Under the pieces are notes generated by a model. That model searched no databases. It worked only from the letters and a program-made list of their open reading frames with translations, and was not told where the DNA came from. Both the position numbers and the translations under genes were made by a program. Below are positions 20,601-34,841 of a stretch of 64,000 nt of DNA, in pieces. The stretch's first letter is position 1; the number at the start of each line of letters is the position of its first letter. This DNA comes from Paragonimus skrjabini miyazakii (Eukaryota > Platyhelminthes > Trematoda > Plagiorchiida > Troglotrematidae), in NCBI GenBank assembly GCA_014338405.1, contig JTDE01022132.1:1-64000 (forward strand). Reading direction: 5' to 3'.

Positions 20601-23600
20601 AACCTTCCTGAACTTGTTAAACGTTTTGTTTTCTGTCACGGCGGAATTATGAGTAATCAGTTTTCACTGATTGCCTCCATTTGAAACCAAGATGATAAAT
20701 CACCATCCTCCAGATTGCTGATATTTCGAGATAGCACCATGATCTTTGGCCGTGCTGGCTACTTGCCTGACTGGTCCAAACGGTAACCTTCCCAGTGTAC
20801 ACTTGACTTATCCACCATGTCCTTACGCGTTTGGATTATGTGTACTAATGGTCTTATACTTGTGTTGCGATCATTTTTGAGACCTACTTCAGTAGTACGT
20901 TGAGTATAAAGGAGCGTCAGTTAACTTGTAATATTCATTACGAGTTTGAATCAAAAACATTCACTATGCTTCATTGTGTGGAATCTTTTCTGTAAGCTGT
21001 TCTGTTGCCTCACAGTTTTTCCTGAGACGCATGCTCTATGGTATTTAAGAGCTTAATACGTCTCCGGTACAAACTGTCAACAATCTTTAACTAGTGTCAT
21101 TCGAATGGAGTTGCTTATTTTTCAATGCACGTACATTTCCACGGTTTTTTAATGTTTCAAATAGCTCTGGAACACTAGAGTACAAATTTCAGGGCATAAA
21201 ATGCTTGTGGACATTGAGAAATGCATTTTGTTTGTGTGGAAACTTCTGGTCGTCTGGAGGGTATAACACGACTACTAGTGTGGATTTCCATTTTTATACC
21301 TTTGGGAAGAGTTATAAGCATACTCTCGGTTTTCATTACCAAACCGAAGTCAACAGTCGTTTCTATTCCTCCATCGGTTATATCTTTGTTTTTTGTTTAT
21401 TTTGTCTAGAAAGGCCAGAATATCCTGACTGACCCACTTTTTAAGTAGAATATCGGATTTTACACGTAAATTAATAAAATATCTAACTGTCTTCTACCGT
21501 GTATCAGATACAAGTCAATATTGCCATTTTTATTTGAAGGCCTTGCTGATCCGGAGAAAGATTTGATGAGGAGACTTTTCCAAAGCAAGATTATAATAAA
21601 GACCTTAGCAACTGTCACCACTGTATATTTTGTTAACACTGAAGTTGGTTTAACAGACGCACACAGGATAGACCTTTGCATTTATACAAGGCGGTATGAT
21701 TTCATAACTGATGCTCCGGAGGTAACCATATACAATTTCGAGATGGAATTCGAAAACTTAAATAGTCAGGGATTAATAAACACTTTGGAAATGTCTCTGT
21801 TAAGTCCATCCTGGTCAAGAAATTATCATTGTTGCAGCAAAAGCTCATGTTATCAGCCATGGGATGCTCGTATCTATAGTTCGTAACGATCTTAACGGTC
21901 AAATAAGGTGAAAAGGGAAAGCTGGCATTTTATAAACAGTTTTCGTTATCAACATTTCCAGAGTAACTCTACTGACCTCACCCACAAGACCACAAGGGGA
22001 AAACGAAGAGTTGGCCAACTATCCCATCATCACTCGGCTGGGTTAAACCGTAACATTGAATTATGGAAGGCAATTTCTCATGGGCAGAGAACTATCGAAC
22101 GTGGATTTAAAATCAACAGAGTTATCCCATCCTAAATGTGAATCTGATGTGGTCCCAGTGTGACTACTTACTAGGCCGTGTTAATGGTGATGTTTTTGCG
22201 GTCCACAACATCAAGGAACTTTTCTACTGCTTTTGCGCAGTCCGGCAGAAATAAGACTCGGTTAACCAGAAGTATAGGACGCACGGTAGAGTTTCAACGT
22301 AAACCGGTTGAGAAATTCTTCTTGAATGGTCAGTGTGCTAAGTCAGTTGATGGATTCCACATGAGACAATGGCTTCGTGGCTCAGCTGGCAGAACAGTTT
22401 GCGGCCTTTAAGTATGCTGTCTCTCTTGTTGGTTTGAATCCGGCCAAGTCCAGACTTTTCATAACTAGGTGTCTTCTAACTTTTCAGACCTGCCAAACTA
22501 CTTATCAGTAAGGTATGGAAGAGCAGCATAAAAAAATGGTGAAGTTGATGCGGGTGCATTTGAACTTCTGACTAATTAAAAAGCGGTGGAAGCTGAAAAC
22601 CAAGAGGAACTGATCACCACAGCATTCTCAAATGCACTATATCGGGTTGCGCATAAGGTAGTTGCTTCTATGTACCAGTTTGTTTAGTTGGTTGAAGAAA
22701 TAACCTAACTGAAAAACTATGCTGATTCCTGAGCTGTTTTGCGCTGAACTTATTCCGTTGGACTTTATCTCTGATTGTGTTTGATGTTCCATTATCAAAC
22801 TATTGCTCATTTAAGTGTTCTTTAGTATAAACCTTCATTTACTGATAGTGCTAGACTCATGAAAGGACTGTTTTCTGTGTATAAGTACGTAAACTATGTG
22901 AATTTCTATGACTGCTTTTATCAACTTTAGAACTGTGATAAGAATCGATATTCCAACGGGTTTGCGAATTTTGTGACTAAAGTCTTGCAACCTTGTGATT
23001 GTTAGGACTTCCCTGAATGTAGCGAAACTCATGCTCCTTTGTCATAAATGATATCTGCCCCACTGACTATCTTATTGTTTCATAAATCTTCACTTCCCAT
23101 CCAAAGCTGGTGATAATTATTACCACTTACCCATGATTACTTTTTGGCAAGATATCTTTATCACAAATAACAGACAACCATTTTTATTGCGTTATAACTT
23201 TACGTCGGATCATGCTTGTAGCAGTGCACTTTGGAAAAATATAAACAGGATACTTAACATCCTCCAGTCGATACAGGCCAAATATGGAAAGTGTATGGCT
23301 CTCGATCTGATGCAATTTTCCATACACACACCTACTCTCGGTTTAGATTTCACCGATTACCTATGTGCTGTTCATAAGCTATACAACGTGCTCTTGTCAC
23401 ATTTTCTGCCGTGCCTTTGAAGTATCATTCCCGGTTACAAAAGCATTTGTGGCCGCGATTCCCAAGATGTTCTTTGAAAATAAGGTCTATTGATGAAGCA
23501 GACCATAGAATATACTGGATACCGCCAGCCGACCTAAACGTTTTTCTGAAACTGCACCGATTGGTCGGATAATTTAGTCATTGTTTTTACAGTAAGTTCG

Positions 23601-26600
23601 TGTTATTCAAACGATTGACGATGCCATCGAAGAAGACTAACTCACGTCTTGTAGTTAACATATTAACCACTACGTTGAATGAATCATCCTGTACTCTGTA
23701 GTTGTTCATACCATCATCGAATCATTCAGCCCTAAATTTGTCATATGTCTATCATTACGTCTAACTTCCTGGAACGAAATCTCGGCTAATGTATACGTTT
23801 GTCTCATGCACGTCTGTCACCAGTTTGTCAAGTTTTGTTGTTCACCATGTCAAACATGATGGAATACTGTTCATTCAGAAGGACTAATTAAGCTTACACG
23901 TACAGTCGTGTGAAAAATGACTGCCTGTATTCATCAGATGGTATGTAAACTATCTCCACTGCAACATCATTAACAACGACAAGTTGATCTAGTTTATTTG
24001 GGTGATTGGACGTTCTGTTTGTGTATACACGTAAAAGTATAAATATGAGCGCGAACAATGCATTTTGCCTATCTCGCTGTCCCATGCGGACCTAGCGATC
24101 CCAACCGTCATGCCAGTTTTATTATCCGACACAATGTGTCGTGAAACTGGCGTGCGCATGCACCAACATTACCTCAGTTTTAACAGGTGAATAGTGAAAG
24201 TGGAATTGAGTCATACGGTTTCATGTCGGTTGGTGCACAAACTACACTTGCTCACGTTTCAGTCATTGACATCCTTCGACTTACTTAAGGTTCCAGGTAG
24301 AATTTTCATCATCCATTCTCGCATTTCACACTTTGACCATTGTTCTGCGTAAGGTATTAACTTTAGTTTTCAGGCAGATGCCGGTTTTTATTGAACGCAC
24401 GCAGAGTACTAAGTTGCAAACTGTCATTCGTATGGAATTATATCTAGCTATGTATGAGAAGCTGGCACTTTGGTCTCCTTTAGTTGGTTAACTGTGCAAC
24501 CACAGCGTAGCCTATCGTCGATAGTTGACTGCTCACCATTTGAAGCTCACAAGGAGATCCTATAACGCAACCACCCCATTTTGCCTGATTAACAGTGATA
24601 CTGCTTGACTGTCGTCCATTCCAATTTTATTGAACTACCCCCAAATCTCGAGTGTTAATCTGTCATGGCTTGGGGCGATTAGAGTTGATTTCTACGGCCT
24701 AGACAATTATCCATATCAGTCGCGCTCTTCAACATGTAGATCGATGTGTGGTGCATCTCTGCGAAATAAATTCGTTAATTTAGCATAGTTAGTCGTTTAG
24801 GCCGGTCGTTAATACCCTTGCTCGCAGAATGTATGTTGACGTCGTAATCGAATTCCCCGTTTCAGTTAAAATAGGGATTATATTGAGTTTCAGACTATCC
24901 GATGGAATTTCTGAGAATGACGACTTATAATCTTCCAGATTCAAACATTCAAACACTGAAATGGTCAGTGCTCTCCATGAGGACTACTCTCTTCAGCCCA
25001 ACCAGAGACGGATATATGCCACACTATGAGTGTTATTTTGTCAACGAGTGCTGTTCATTTTGTCTGATCACATGGACTTCAAACTTTGATCCTACACTTG
25101 AAACGGTGAACTGACGATCGGGCTTAGATGCTGCGCTGGACGCTCATCGAACACTGTTGATATCTAAACTACCCACATGATGACGACAGAAAAACTGATA
25201 CAAACCTTGGGTTAATATTTCTCTCAATAGCTGTGTGGGTCTGCTGCGGGCGTGTTTATATCAAAGCAGTGTATTTTCCTCATATGAGCAAATCTGTTGA
25301 AAGAGCGTTTGATTATCCGGTAGCTGATTACGGTAAAGATCAGAAGGGTTTTACTCACAGCCTGATCATACCGTGCACAGTCAGCGGCAATAATTTCGAT
25401 GATATCAAAATCATTGTTATGAAATAACCGTTTTTATATTTTCATTAGATTTTAAAAAATACTTTTTCTCAGTTAGTTGTTGGTGTATCCACGTGCGAAA
25501 GAAGATCTTCCTTGAGGACACTGTTCAGAGATTGGTATCAGAGCTGGCAACAATCTTAACCGTACTGAAATACCTCGTACTTGACGCTTATCAAAAGTGG
25601 TTTCTATCTCATACGAAGGGACCGAAAACATCTAGTACAACCAAATATCCGTCATATAAGATGCTTTCTGGTATGATATCACGTTGGCTGGTAAAATCTG
25701 GAGAACGCTGGTTAACAGTTTCTAATCTGCTCCCAAATGGATATGCACTATGGTATATGTATGCTTATCGACTTCCAGGTGGACAACCACCGGTTGTTTT
25801 ATTTTAGACTACGTTCGATTTAGTTGGTCAAACTTATTTCAGTGTCTCTTTTTAGTTGCATAACCTCTGGTGGTGGTATGATGAGTATGTAAAGAAAATA
25901 GTGGTTAATGAACATTTCCCTCAGTTTTCACCACTTTTCGAATGTTTGTCAGGGACGTCCGCTGTTCTCCCTCGTATTCAGTCCGATCGTGCACGATATT
26001 CTAGGGGGTGCGCTTTAGCTACGTTCACGCCGTGAAATGGCACTTCCTTCCGAAGGCAATTTGCCCGACATAGATTTCATGTGTGCTGTAGCTGTAATCG
26101 GCCTTTTGAAAAAAAAACTTATGGACTATATTGCATTCCTACGCAATTAGGCTTGTCTGGGTTCTTACCAATCCTGTTGATGCTTTTGCAAACAGCCTGC
26201 TTGGAGCTAGACCTATGCGCCTACCTGGGTGGCACCGACTTTTTAGGTAGCGATAATGCTTTCGACATAGTTCTTAGATTGGCAAAATGACGCTTCGTAC
26301 TAGTCATTTGTATTGTTTCCAATGTATCAGGTTGTGTATACTGTATATATATTGCGCTTGTTCCATCCAGCCCTCTGTACAATTCAGATTTTTCATCTTT
26401 CGGCAACCACGCTGCTGTTGCATTCGGCCGCCGTTGTCTGTGCTAGTTAGCCCGAATGAAGCGGGGTAACCTTGTTACCAATGCGATAGTTCGCCAGCAC
26501 ATGTTTCCAAACAAAGCATGAAGTCAGCGGGTTGCCTGTGAACGTCTGTTGTTCTGTATTAGTTAGGCGATAAACAGCATATGCTGGTAGAACACCTACC

Positions 26601-27650
26601 GCATTGGTGGTGGGGAAGCTTACTGTGATCAGACAGCAATGCGTTGCCGAAATTCCTGATTGTCCTGTTGAGCATAGTCGACAGGTGTTATTTGCCATGT
26701 GAAGACCTCACAATGATTTGCCTCCCAGTTTTGAAATACTGTACCATTTGCTTATGTTGCTTTCAGTAATTTGCCTGTACCTAGGTGTTAGCTTTAGTTT
26801 CTTTGCTTTCTACACTGCAAATGTTCCTTGTCATTGCCACAATTAACGGCGTTTTAAATCACGCTGCTCTGAGGACGTGGCCAAAGTTGAGCCAGTAGGC
26901 TGTCGTATTCCAGCCTACAGTTTTTGAACCTATCTTCCAGGTCTATTAGTTCGCGTTTACATAATTGTTACATAAATATGCCAAGGGGAATTGTATAAGG
27001 AACAACCCCCAATCATTCGGTCACGATTATCTAACGAGTGTGCAGTAGTCCTTTCAACAGAGGGTCCCCTAAGCATGAATGCTCTTCTAACAAGGCCATT
27101 CTTCTCCAGTCCCTTACAGTTTCTATGGGAGTTTGAGACACTAGAGAGACCTCGTCCAAGACTCGAGTACGGACCACATTTACCATTCTAGTTTGGTTCG
27201 TTCTGCCACATCTGACGATTGTTCTGTGCCAGGTGTAAGACTTTGCCAATGCGCTAACTTACTGATTACTTAAAAGTATGCTTCCTACCAATATATTTCT
27301 AGCTGTTAATTCATGGTTAATACATGGTCCTAGCGTGATCAATAAAGACCGCTATTTGTGACTCTCGGCAATGGCCTTACTAGAGAGGGACCACTGTATG
27401 GGTGTTTAACACGAAGCATGGTGTCACGCACCACAGAAGAAATGGTAAAAGAAAAACCATTCAGTACTTTCCAACAAAACAGCTTTATTTATCGGATTGT
27501 CAAGCGTGATTTTACCCATTTTTCTAGTTTGAAACCTCTGCTCTACGATAGGGTAAACGAGCTCCGTTTGCCTAACCACACTTTTTACTCAGGTTTATTT
27601 ATACAGATTGAACATAACTTGCAACTGCTCGCAGCTGTTACATTCCTATA

Positions 27651-27955
27651 GACTTTCCAATGGACCCCATTCAAAAAGAAGCATTAGACTCGAGTTTGCT
27701 TTTATTAAAGCTCTTCAGCAGTGCATATGCTTGCCACAGGTGAGGCTAAAATTTTGACTATGCTTTCTTGAGACAACCGTTATGACCACTGCGTCATTGA
27801 CCTCACAATAGACACAACTGGATCATCATATATAAATACTCGGCCACATTCGATTGTGAGTAATACTCAAGCTGCCCGATTGCCTCGAGAGGGGACACAA
27901 TAAATGTCCTGTTAATTCCAATCGATGACTGCATGACTAGGACTTGTCTAAATCG
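27651..27955 (-). repeat. tRNA-derived SINE, copy 1
   Basis: Reverse-strand copy with the family's landmarks: 5' extension (cgattggaattaacaggac), the segment gaggtcaatgacgcagtgg (A-box region), a diverged B-box region, then actcgagtctaatgcttc. It is truncated at its 3' end near 27651 (tggaaagtctat). Confidence 0.8.
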
Positions 27956-28704
27956 CGTTGTAGGGTGTCCGACTTTGTTTTATGTTTTCCGTAACAAGCT
28001 CTTATCGGATGGCACTATCAAATTAAAAATGACGGGGTTAGACAGCGGATAGTTGATGATCAGGTTCGAGTGAATTTAATCGGTTAACTCTTAACTGATC
28101 CAGCCATGTACTGAGGATGCTAAGCAGGATTTTGCTATGCCAGGTACTGGTCATTGAAGTTGCCGCCCAGTAGTGTAAGGCGTGATATGAACGAATAATG
28201 AATTGACGTGGAGAACTGAAGACATCTACAAATAGGTCAGTATCTGTAACTAGTTCTTCCCTCAGGCTGAGGTTGTTACGACCCATTCGAATTCTTGACA
28301 TTAATGACATCGGGTTCGATATCGTGAATGCTGCCACTGTTAGGCTGAGTGGTACATGAAATGTGAACGAGTAAATTAGCTGTCTTTTAGCTGTTGTGTC
28401 ATCTTTAGATGAAATTTCGTTGGTTGTTTGCAAGTCGTGTTAACAGTTTAGATTGTTTGTGGTTAAACTGAGATCTCACGAATAATGCCTCTACCCTTTC
28501 TCCTGTTTTATCTCCCGACTTCAGCCAAGCTTTCTGTCTCTTCATGCTTATACAACAGTTGGGTTTCAGTATCAACCGGGAACACTGTTGCCGATAGCCA
28601 AAATTTCTGATAGATTAAAATCTCTGTATTTTAAGTCCTTCTAACGGTTTGGTCTATTGAGTTGCACATAACATTAACCTAATTTATTGGTTCAATGTTT
28701 TTTC

Positions 28705-28797
28705 ATTGTTATTGATAAATGGATTGCGAATAACACAACGTTACGAGCAAGTTGTAATACTCTGCGTTTCAACCACCTCGGATGGCCTTCCTCATTC
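28705..28797 (-). repeat. dispersed repeat with hammerhead-like core, copy 1
   Basis: Reverse complement of part of 46510-46600, with only a few differences. It includes tgaggaaggcca, cgaggtggttgaaac, gtattacaacttgctc and aacgttgtgttatt. The first core base is changed (ATGAGGA in place of CTGAGGA), so as a ribozyme it would be dead. Confidence 0.75.
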
Positions 28798-31737
28798 TAA
28801 AATTTGCTCACATACTTGTCTATGTATAGCTCAATTTTTTGTTGTTGACATAACTGAATTACTTTGGTTCATTAAACGCATCTCACTTCATCATTATCAC
28901 TTTACACTACTTGTAGGTTTTCACAAACTAGGAACAATATTTTTCAATGGTTAGTCGTAATATATTAACCCGCAGCCTGTTGCTTCCTATACTGAGACTT
29001 TCTGAGACATCGTACATCTACTCCAGATTTGATGCTAATCGACGGGAAGTATGGTGCATTTCTCTCCAAGCTTAGTCGGTGACTATTCTGCAATTAGCAC
29101 TCAACCCTTACAATTTCTATTTCGAGTGAGAATTATCTTCGCCCGTCTTGTACATCCTATGTATAAAAATATATCACTTAATATTTTGCGAGTATTTTTA
29201 CGGCCACATGTAGCAATGCCCTGTTTTGCATCCACTTGAATATTCCTCCATACGATGGCAAAAGCTACTAGTCATACCTAAGTTGCACATAATCTTTGAG
29301 CCGGGTTCTTTGTTGCGTAATTCTGTGAATAGTATTGGCCTGTGAAAAAAGCTCCCTTTGTCCTGTATCGTCCGCAGCACTTCGATTTACTGTAACATTT
29401 CACCCTAACCATTACAATTCTCCGGATGAATTGTTCCCAGGCTATGATTTTCTGGATGGTCCATTCCTGGATAGATTATCTGGTCAGCAAGTTTCGATGT
29501 ACATTTGATTCATAAGTCACGTATGTAGGTGTCCCGTTGCGGATGGCAGTACACACCCACACAGATTGGTCCTTGGGTTTTGCACGACAATCTTTGAGAC
29601 TTTCTCACTGGGAATAAACAAATTTAAAACAGCTTTTCACCATAAGCACGCTTAAACGTCTTAGTCATTTGGAAACGAATAATAAACACCGCGGTATATA
29701 GCCGTACAATTATTTGCATGACACATTGTGCTGTCCTATAGTTTATCGTGAAATTTATTTATCAAAACTGTGAAATCAGTTTAGTAGGTCCAGTTCACTT
29801 TCAGTATCAAGATCGAAACATTATCGATCACTCCGTGTGATTCTCACTCCATACACAAACATGCAGGCAAATAATTATGAATGGTCAGCTAATCAACGGT
29901 ACACGAAACAGCCTGAACTTTTTTATCCGTATGGTTTTAATGATCTTTGATTTTTTGTGTGTAAACACCTAGGCTTAGGTGCCAACCATATTGGCTATCA
30001 TTACCTATAACGTTTTGGGCATTCGCAAGTTTATGTCAATTGGGTGCGTTCACAATTTTCGTAACTTACATGAATCTCCGTTTTGTTACCTTTGGTAGTA
30101 AAACTTTCAATTGGAGGTTGCTCATCTGTCTGAACTGCACATTCGACCGACATGTTATTAACTTTTCTGTCTTATTCCTCTCCAATCTAATGTTTCTTCT
30201 ATTTCCCCGACCGAAACTAACGTTTGCAAGGTGAACATCATATATCTGCAAATCTGATCCGTTTATACTGTGCTACAAACTCTGATATTCACACCTTCTC
30301 TTTCGGCATGTGGTACGGTAGACTAATTGTAACCTGATCATTAAGCTTAATAAACGAAACTGTTCGCTTAGTTGCCGTGGCATGTCAGACGGTGTGCACA
30401 GTCTATGCATACGGTCACACTCTCGTACACAGTCGGGGCCACGTCTGACAGTGTGTTAGTCTACGTACTAAATCTCAACGTCTGATTTTTGTACGTGTGT
30501 TCTCCACACTTCACGACCCGTTCAAATTCAATACTTGCACATAGCCAACTCGTGAGCTACAAATGGCTTGTGAAATTCGATTTGGACTACATGAATTCGA
30601 TCGCTTAAACCCCTACCTACTTCCCGACCTTACTTGGTACGCTACTTATTTTGATGTTTGCACGTCAGATGACGCTTTGAGGGAAGTGGCTGTCATATGA
30701 ATAAGCTTAGGTTATTCATTGTGGTAAGTCACGTTTGTAAGAGCATGACTAATCGAAATCGCTTTCGGTTAAAAAGTGAACTACACTTCTTCGGGTGTTT
30801 CATTGTTTGTATTAATATTTTAAAATTATCAGAAGAAGGAAACTTGTAGATAAAATGAATGTCAGTCACTAGATGTTTGGTTGGAAAATGATGGCTTGCC
30901 TGCTCACGTTTGGTCCGCCCTAACTATCATCCGGTTTGTAACCCGTTAATTTGGTCATATGAGGCTTTGACAGAAGTGAAGCGTTACCATGAACAGGTTT
31001 GTCGACTGTTTACAAAATTGTCTAAAATTAGCAATCAGCGTGGGTATTTCTAACATATAGTTCCGATTTTAACCTGTCTGCTACAACAGTCTTGGAAAAT
31101 TTCAAGAACCGTGAATTGTAATGATCTGTGGTCGTGGAGGCTGATATCAACTTCGCTTTGTAATCTGTTGAAAAGATTTGTAATCTAACCGAAGAAGCTG
31201 GGGACTTGCGAGTAACTCTCACTGTTGCCTTAAGTTAAGAGATCCATGTTTGAACTCCTTCGGTTACGTATTCCTTCGCCTTTATAATCGGTTCTCCCAC
31301 AGTTTCATGGGAAGATACATACTCATAGAGCTGGCGGAAACATTCTGCCTCCATGCCATGGCAAAGTAATGGTTACTACCTGTTTGAATCCCCAGGTTTC
31401 AGGTGTCCAACAGAAGTACAAATAAAGACAAAATCGATTACCATGTTTGTTACCAGAACGTTTATTTATACAGTTCGCATTCGTTATGCATATGTTCACC
31501 AATTGTTGCGATTTTGTCACATACACTTCATGGCTTTCAATCGAGGAATATTTTTTTATTTCGTCTTATTGGAGTATTTTTAAATCCGCCAAGTCCGGTG
31601 ATAACCCAGGTTTACTGATTTTACATTCGATGGGTCCTATATGTATTAAGTTGGGGTTTTTGATTTCCTTAGCGCATTGAATGAGGGAGTGTATCATTCC
31701 AGCGGTCTTTTTCAGTACACTAACTTTTGATAAGAAG

Positions 31738-31815
31738 AAGGGGATTTTGGTTAATCAGATTTGAACATCACTTAGAATTGATCGTAGCGTTCACATTGCC
31801 ATAGACTGTCAGCAA
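31738..31815 (-). repeat. SINE 3'-end fragment
   Basis: gggattttggttaat, gaacatcact..gaattgatcgtag and catagact match the 3' half of the SINE family on the reverse strand. The tRNA-like head is absent. Confidence 0.65.
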
Positions 31816-33322
31816 ATTTGTATAAGCGTTTGCCTATAATTACATTGTCATATCCAATGTACGAGCTATGAAGTAATAGTCAACACTTTTACTTTATGAA
31901 AAGCGTGGCTTGAGTTCAACTTCCGGCCATGGCAGGGATGTATATCACTTACAAGCTCTAAATAGAACAAAACTCAAGTCTGCTGGGTTTTTTGGAAAGG
32001 ACAGCCTGAAAGACCTGTAACATCTGCAACCAATTGCAATTGATGTTAAACGTGTACATCAAATGTCCTGACAAGACACATCTGTGCATTACACAAACTT
32101 TTCCATAATGAGTATGCTTCACAACATGTGGAATCAAAATTTGATGGTTTTCTCAAATTCAAGATCACGCATTCGGTTGTTAATACTGTCATATGGGCAT
32201 ACCTAACCGGATACGCAGTGTAGATAGCATACACTCTCTAACCTGTCCACTAAGTTGCAGTCCTCTTTCTCGCTGCGCCAAACTAAAGTGCTACTTTTCG
32301 TCCAAATTATTTGGTTTTATTGTTCTGTGTCATGAACGTCGTCGCACTATACCTTGTATCCTTGGTTAATGTAATTGCAACTCCACTATCAGTTAATCGC
32401 CTTTGGAGTGTTTGCATGGAGGTCAAAATCGTAGACAACATGTTTAGTGTAGGTTAACGTCGTCTGCTACAATGTATCTGAAAGCGATGATGTGCTCGTT
32501 TACTTATTTGCTTCGTGATCGCCAAACCTCTAATTACGATGTGTTCATCTTTTGGGTACATTCCATCCCCCACTAACGTTTGAGTATAACGTGGTATTAC
32601 TTCACTCTTCTACCTACTGGTAGCCTATCGAGCAAATTTTGGCCTTAACTTCGCCATCATTGCGATCCCAACAGTGACACATGTTTCGGGTTTTGAATTG
32701 TACACAGTTCGATTGCTGACAGGGTACACCTTAAACATCGGTAACTGAGGCGTTTGAGGGAGGTCGTAGAAATTGTGATGGCACAAATATTATTTGATGT
32801 TCTGCGCCAGTAGGTTGATCTCCTTTGACTGAAGTTACAGGTAGCTTCCTTGTCTGGTACATATTTGTCAAATCGGCTGCTTTATAAGTCTGCTAGAATA
32901 AGCAGATAATTCGTTAGGTTGTCTTTATGACTACGTTTGAAATATTACTTTTCTTAACTAATTTCTTAGATACCGCGTCATTTTTACTACTGTGTCTTTA
33001 GTCCCTTAAAATGTTATCAGTTTCTCTCCAAGGTCGTTGTAAATATTTCCACTTCTTGTACAAAACGGTCGGCTGTGTAGTTTCTATTCGTTCTTGTGAA
33101 CACTGCTATCATTACACCACCGTTGTTTTTCACGTGGTTTGAGTTGGTGGGATGCAGGTGTTCACTTGCCCCTGTGTATAGTGGGAACGTTTATTTAGGC
33201 TAGTGACGTTTTTCTTAAGGCTTATGGAATATCGTGTACACTTCGGTCATGCTTGTTCAGGCATCTCACAGTTTTCATTTTAATCACACATTCCATTTCG
33301 TCCACTTTTGTTTATATTTCAG

Positions 33323-33354
33323 AGCTGGTGGTAAACCTCAAAATGAATCAACTA
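33323..33354 (+). CDS. FUT8: FUT8 micro-exon, 32 bp
   Basis: A strong acceptor (tttgtttatatttcag, ending 33322) and a consensus donor (CTA|GTGAGT at 33355) enclose 32 bp. The exon before ends in phase 2 and the exon after needs phase 1. Without an extra exon of length 3n+2 they cannot be joined in frame; 32 bp fits exactly. The codons read A-G-G-K-P-Q-N-E-S-T with an Ile at each junction, placing a short polar linker between the stem and the HELLRRR segment. Human FUT8 has a similarly polar linker just before HEILRRR. This was found by reading for splice sites, not by homology, so a different or additional exon remains possible. Confidence 0.6.
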
Positions 33355-34154
33355 GTGAGTGTAAATTTTCTGGAGTATTGTTCATGCTTACGAGTTTACT
33401 TACAATAATCTGTTCTACGCCGTCAATGAACGTTATTCTGATACCCTGTTTTTGTGACCAGTCAAACATTATTGATCAACTTATCATGCAACATTCTTAG
33501 ACCCCAATCACGTAAATTGTTTCGATGTGGGTGAATGAATAGGTTCAGACTTTCTAAAATGTGTTTTCTTTGGTGTTCGAAATTTGCTATCATAAGGACA
33601 TCGGCTGTGCTTGTGCACACCATGTGTTCAAGGTTGATTCAAATTTAATTGTGCATTCCGTTGAATGTTTGTTTGGGACTAACGCTTCATTGTCGCTCCA
33701 TCGCACATCGTCGTACACGTGCTTTTCACCGACAGACGCAACCGCACATTGTGCTCACAGTTTCTTACTGACTGACGGTATGAGAACCGAACGTCGCCTT
33801 AATCGATCCTATTTAAAAGGTCATGCCAAGAAAAATTTGTCTGTGCACTGTTGCCCCAAACGCACAATTTCTGCGGGTCAGGAATTGTATACAATATAGA
33901 CCAAACATCTACGTCGTAATCCTTACTGAGAAGTTTAATGGACTTTAAAATCTGTGAACGTCACAAGTGAACCAGGATTTATGAAAATTTATTGAGGCCG
34001 ACATAACCACTGTTTTTGTGTATGCTTCTCAGCATTAGTACCTTCCGGAAAAAAAATCGATTAACCATACTGAACTAACATTAAACGATTTCCGCAAACG
34101 TACATGTAATGCGCGCAACCAAAATCCAGTGGACTAGAAACAGAGCTCAGTAAA

Positions 34155-34200
34155 AGATTACTATTACTATTATTATTACTATTAAACGGTTACTATTAAA
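34155..34200. repeat. TTA/ACT-rich simple repeat
   Basis: Imperfect trinucleotide runs (attactattactattattatt then actattaaacggttactatta). No function indicated. Confidence 0.6.
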
Positions 34201-34841
34201 GTTTATACCCTGGTACAACAGTACGAACACTAGTTTGTCAATCTACTTCCTGGTTGTACATTTCGTTAAAGATGAATTAGGGGACTTCAGCTAACACACT
34301 GAACACCGTGTTAATGTTTTTGGTGATCACACAGCCTAATGGGATTTAGCCGAAGGTGTGTGGTATGTATAACAAAACTTTTATGTATAAACCATTGTGA
34401 AGTTAGCTCACGATTAACCGTGCAGTGTACAGCATTCGGTTTAGTCTTAGTATCATGGACAGTTAATGAAACTGAGAACGTAGCCCAAACCGTTAACCTA
34501 TCTTATCCGCGTTCTTCGTTAATGATCTGACGACATGGGTGCTGTTCACGAATGACAGCCTGAACGTTCGATGTTTGTGATCCGTTCGGTGCATTCTGTA
34601 TGTAGTGTCTATCCAAACCAATCTTAGTACTACTGATGAGCTTTTATCAGAGCCAAACTCAAATCTTTACTGTATGCGGATTATTTTAAATACGTATTCT
34701 GTCACAGATTCTGATTTTGTTGACTACTGTGCGCATACCATATGCGTATCGCACGTATAGTCTGTTAGAATGTATGCCTGTTTTGTCTTTTCGGCAAAAA
34801 TTGTCTGCCCTTGGAAGATTTTGTGTCAGATACCAACTGCA

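Larger units (their letters stand above)
17683..33322 (+). other. FUT8 intron, 15.6 kb
   Basis: It contains a SINE copy at 27651-27955, a SINE 3' fragment at 31738-31815 and a hammerhead-like repeat at 28705-28797. Unrecognised ORFs include + 21521-21886 (121 codons), + 23133-23420 (95 codons) and - 28038-28433 (131 codons). Around 22180-22650 several + frames read protein-like in short pieces (KPVEKFFLNGQCAKSVDGF, VSLVGLNPAKSRLF) with stops between them, perhaps an old insertion of unknown type. The + strand is T-rich. No exon with conserved FUT8 sequence was found inside. Confidence 0.6.

Noticed and set aside
28038..28433. A 131-codon reverse-strand ORF next to SINE copy 1
   Set aside because: No domain recognised; the composition is like the surrounding intron.
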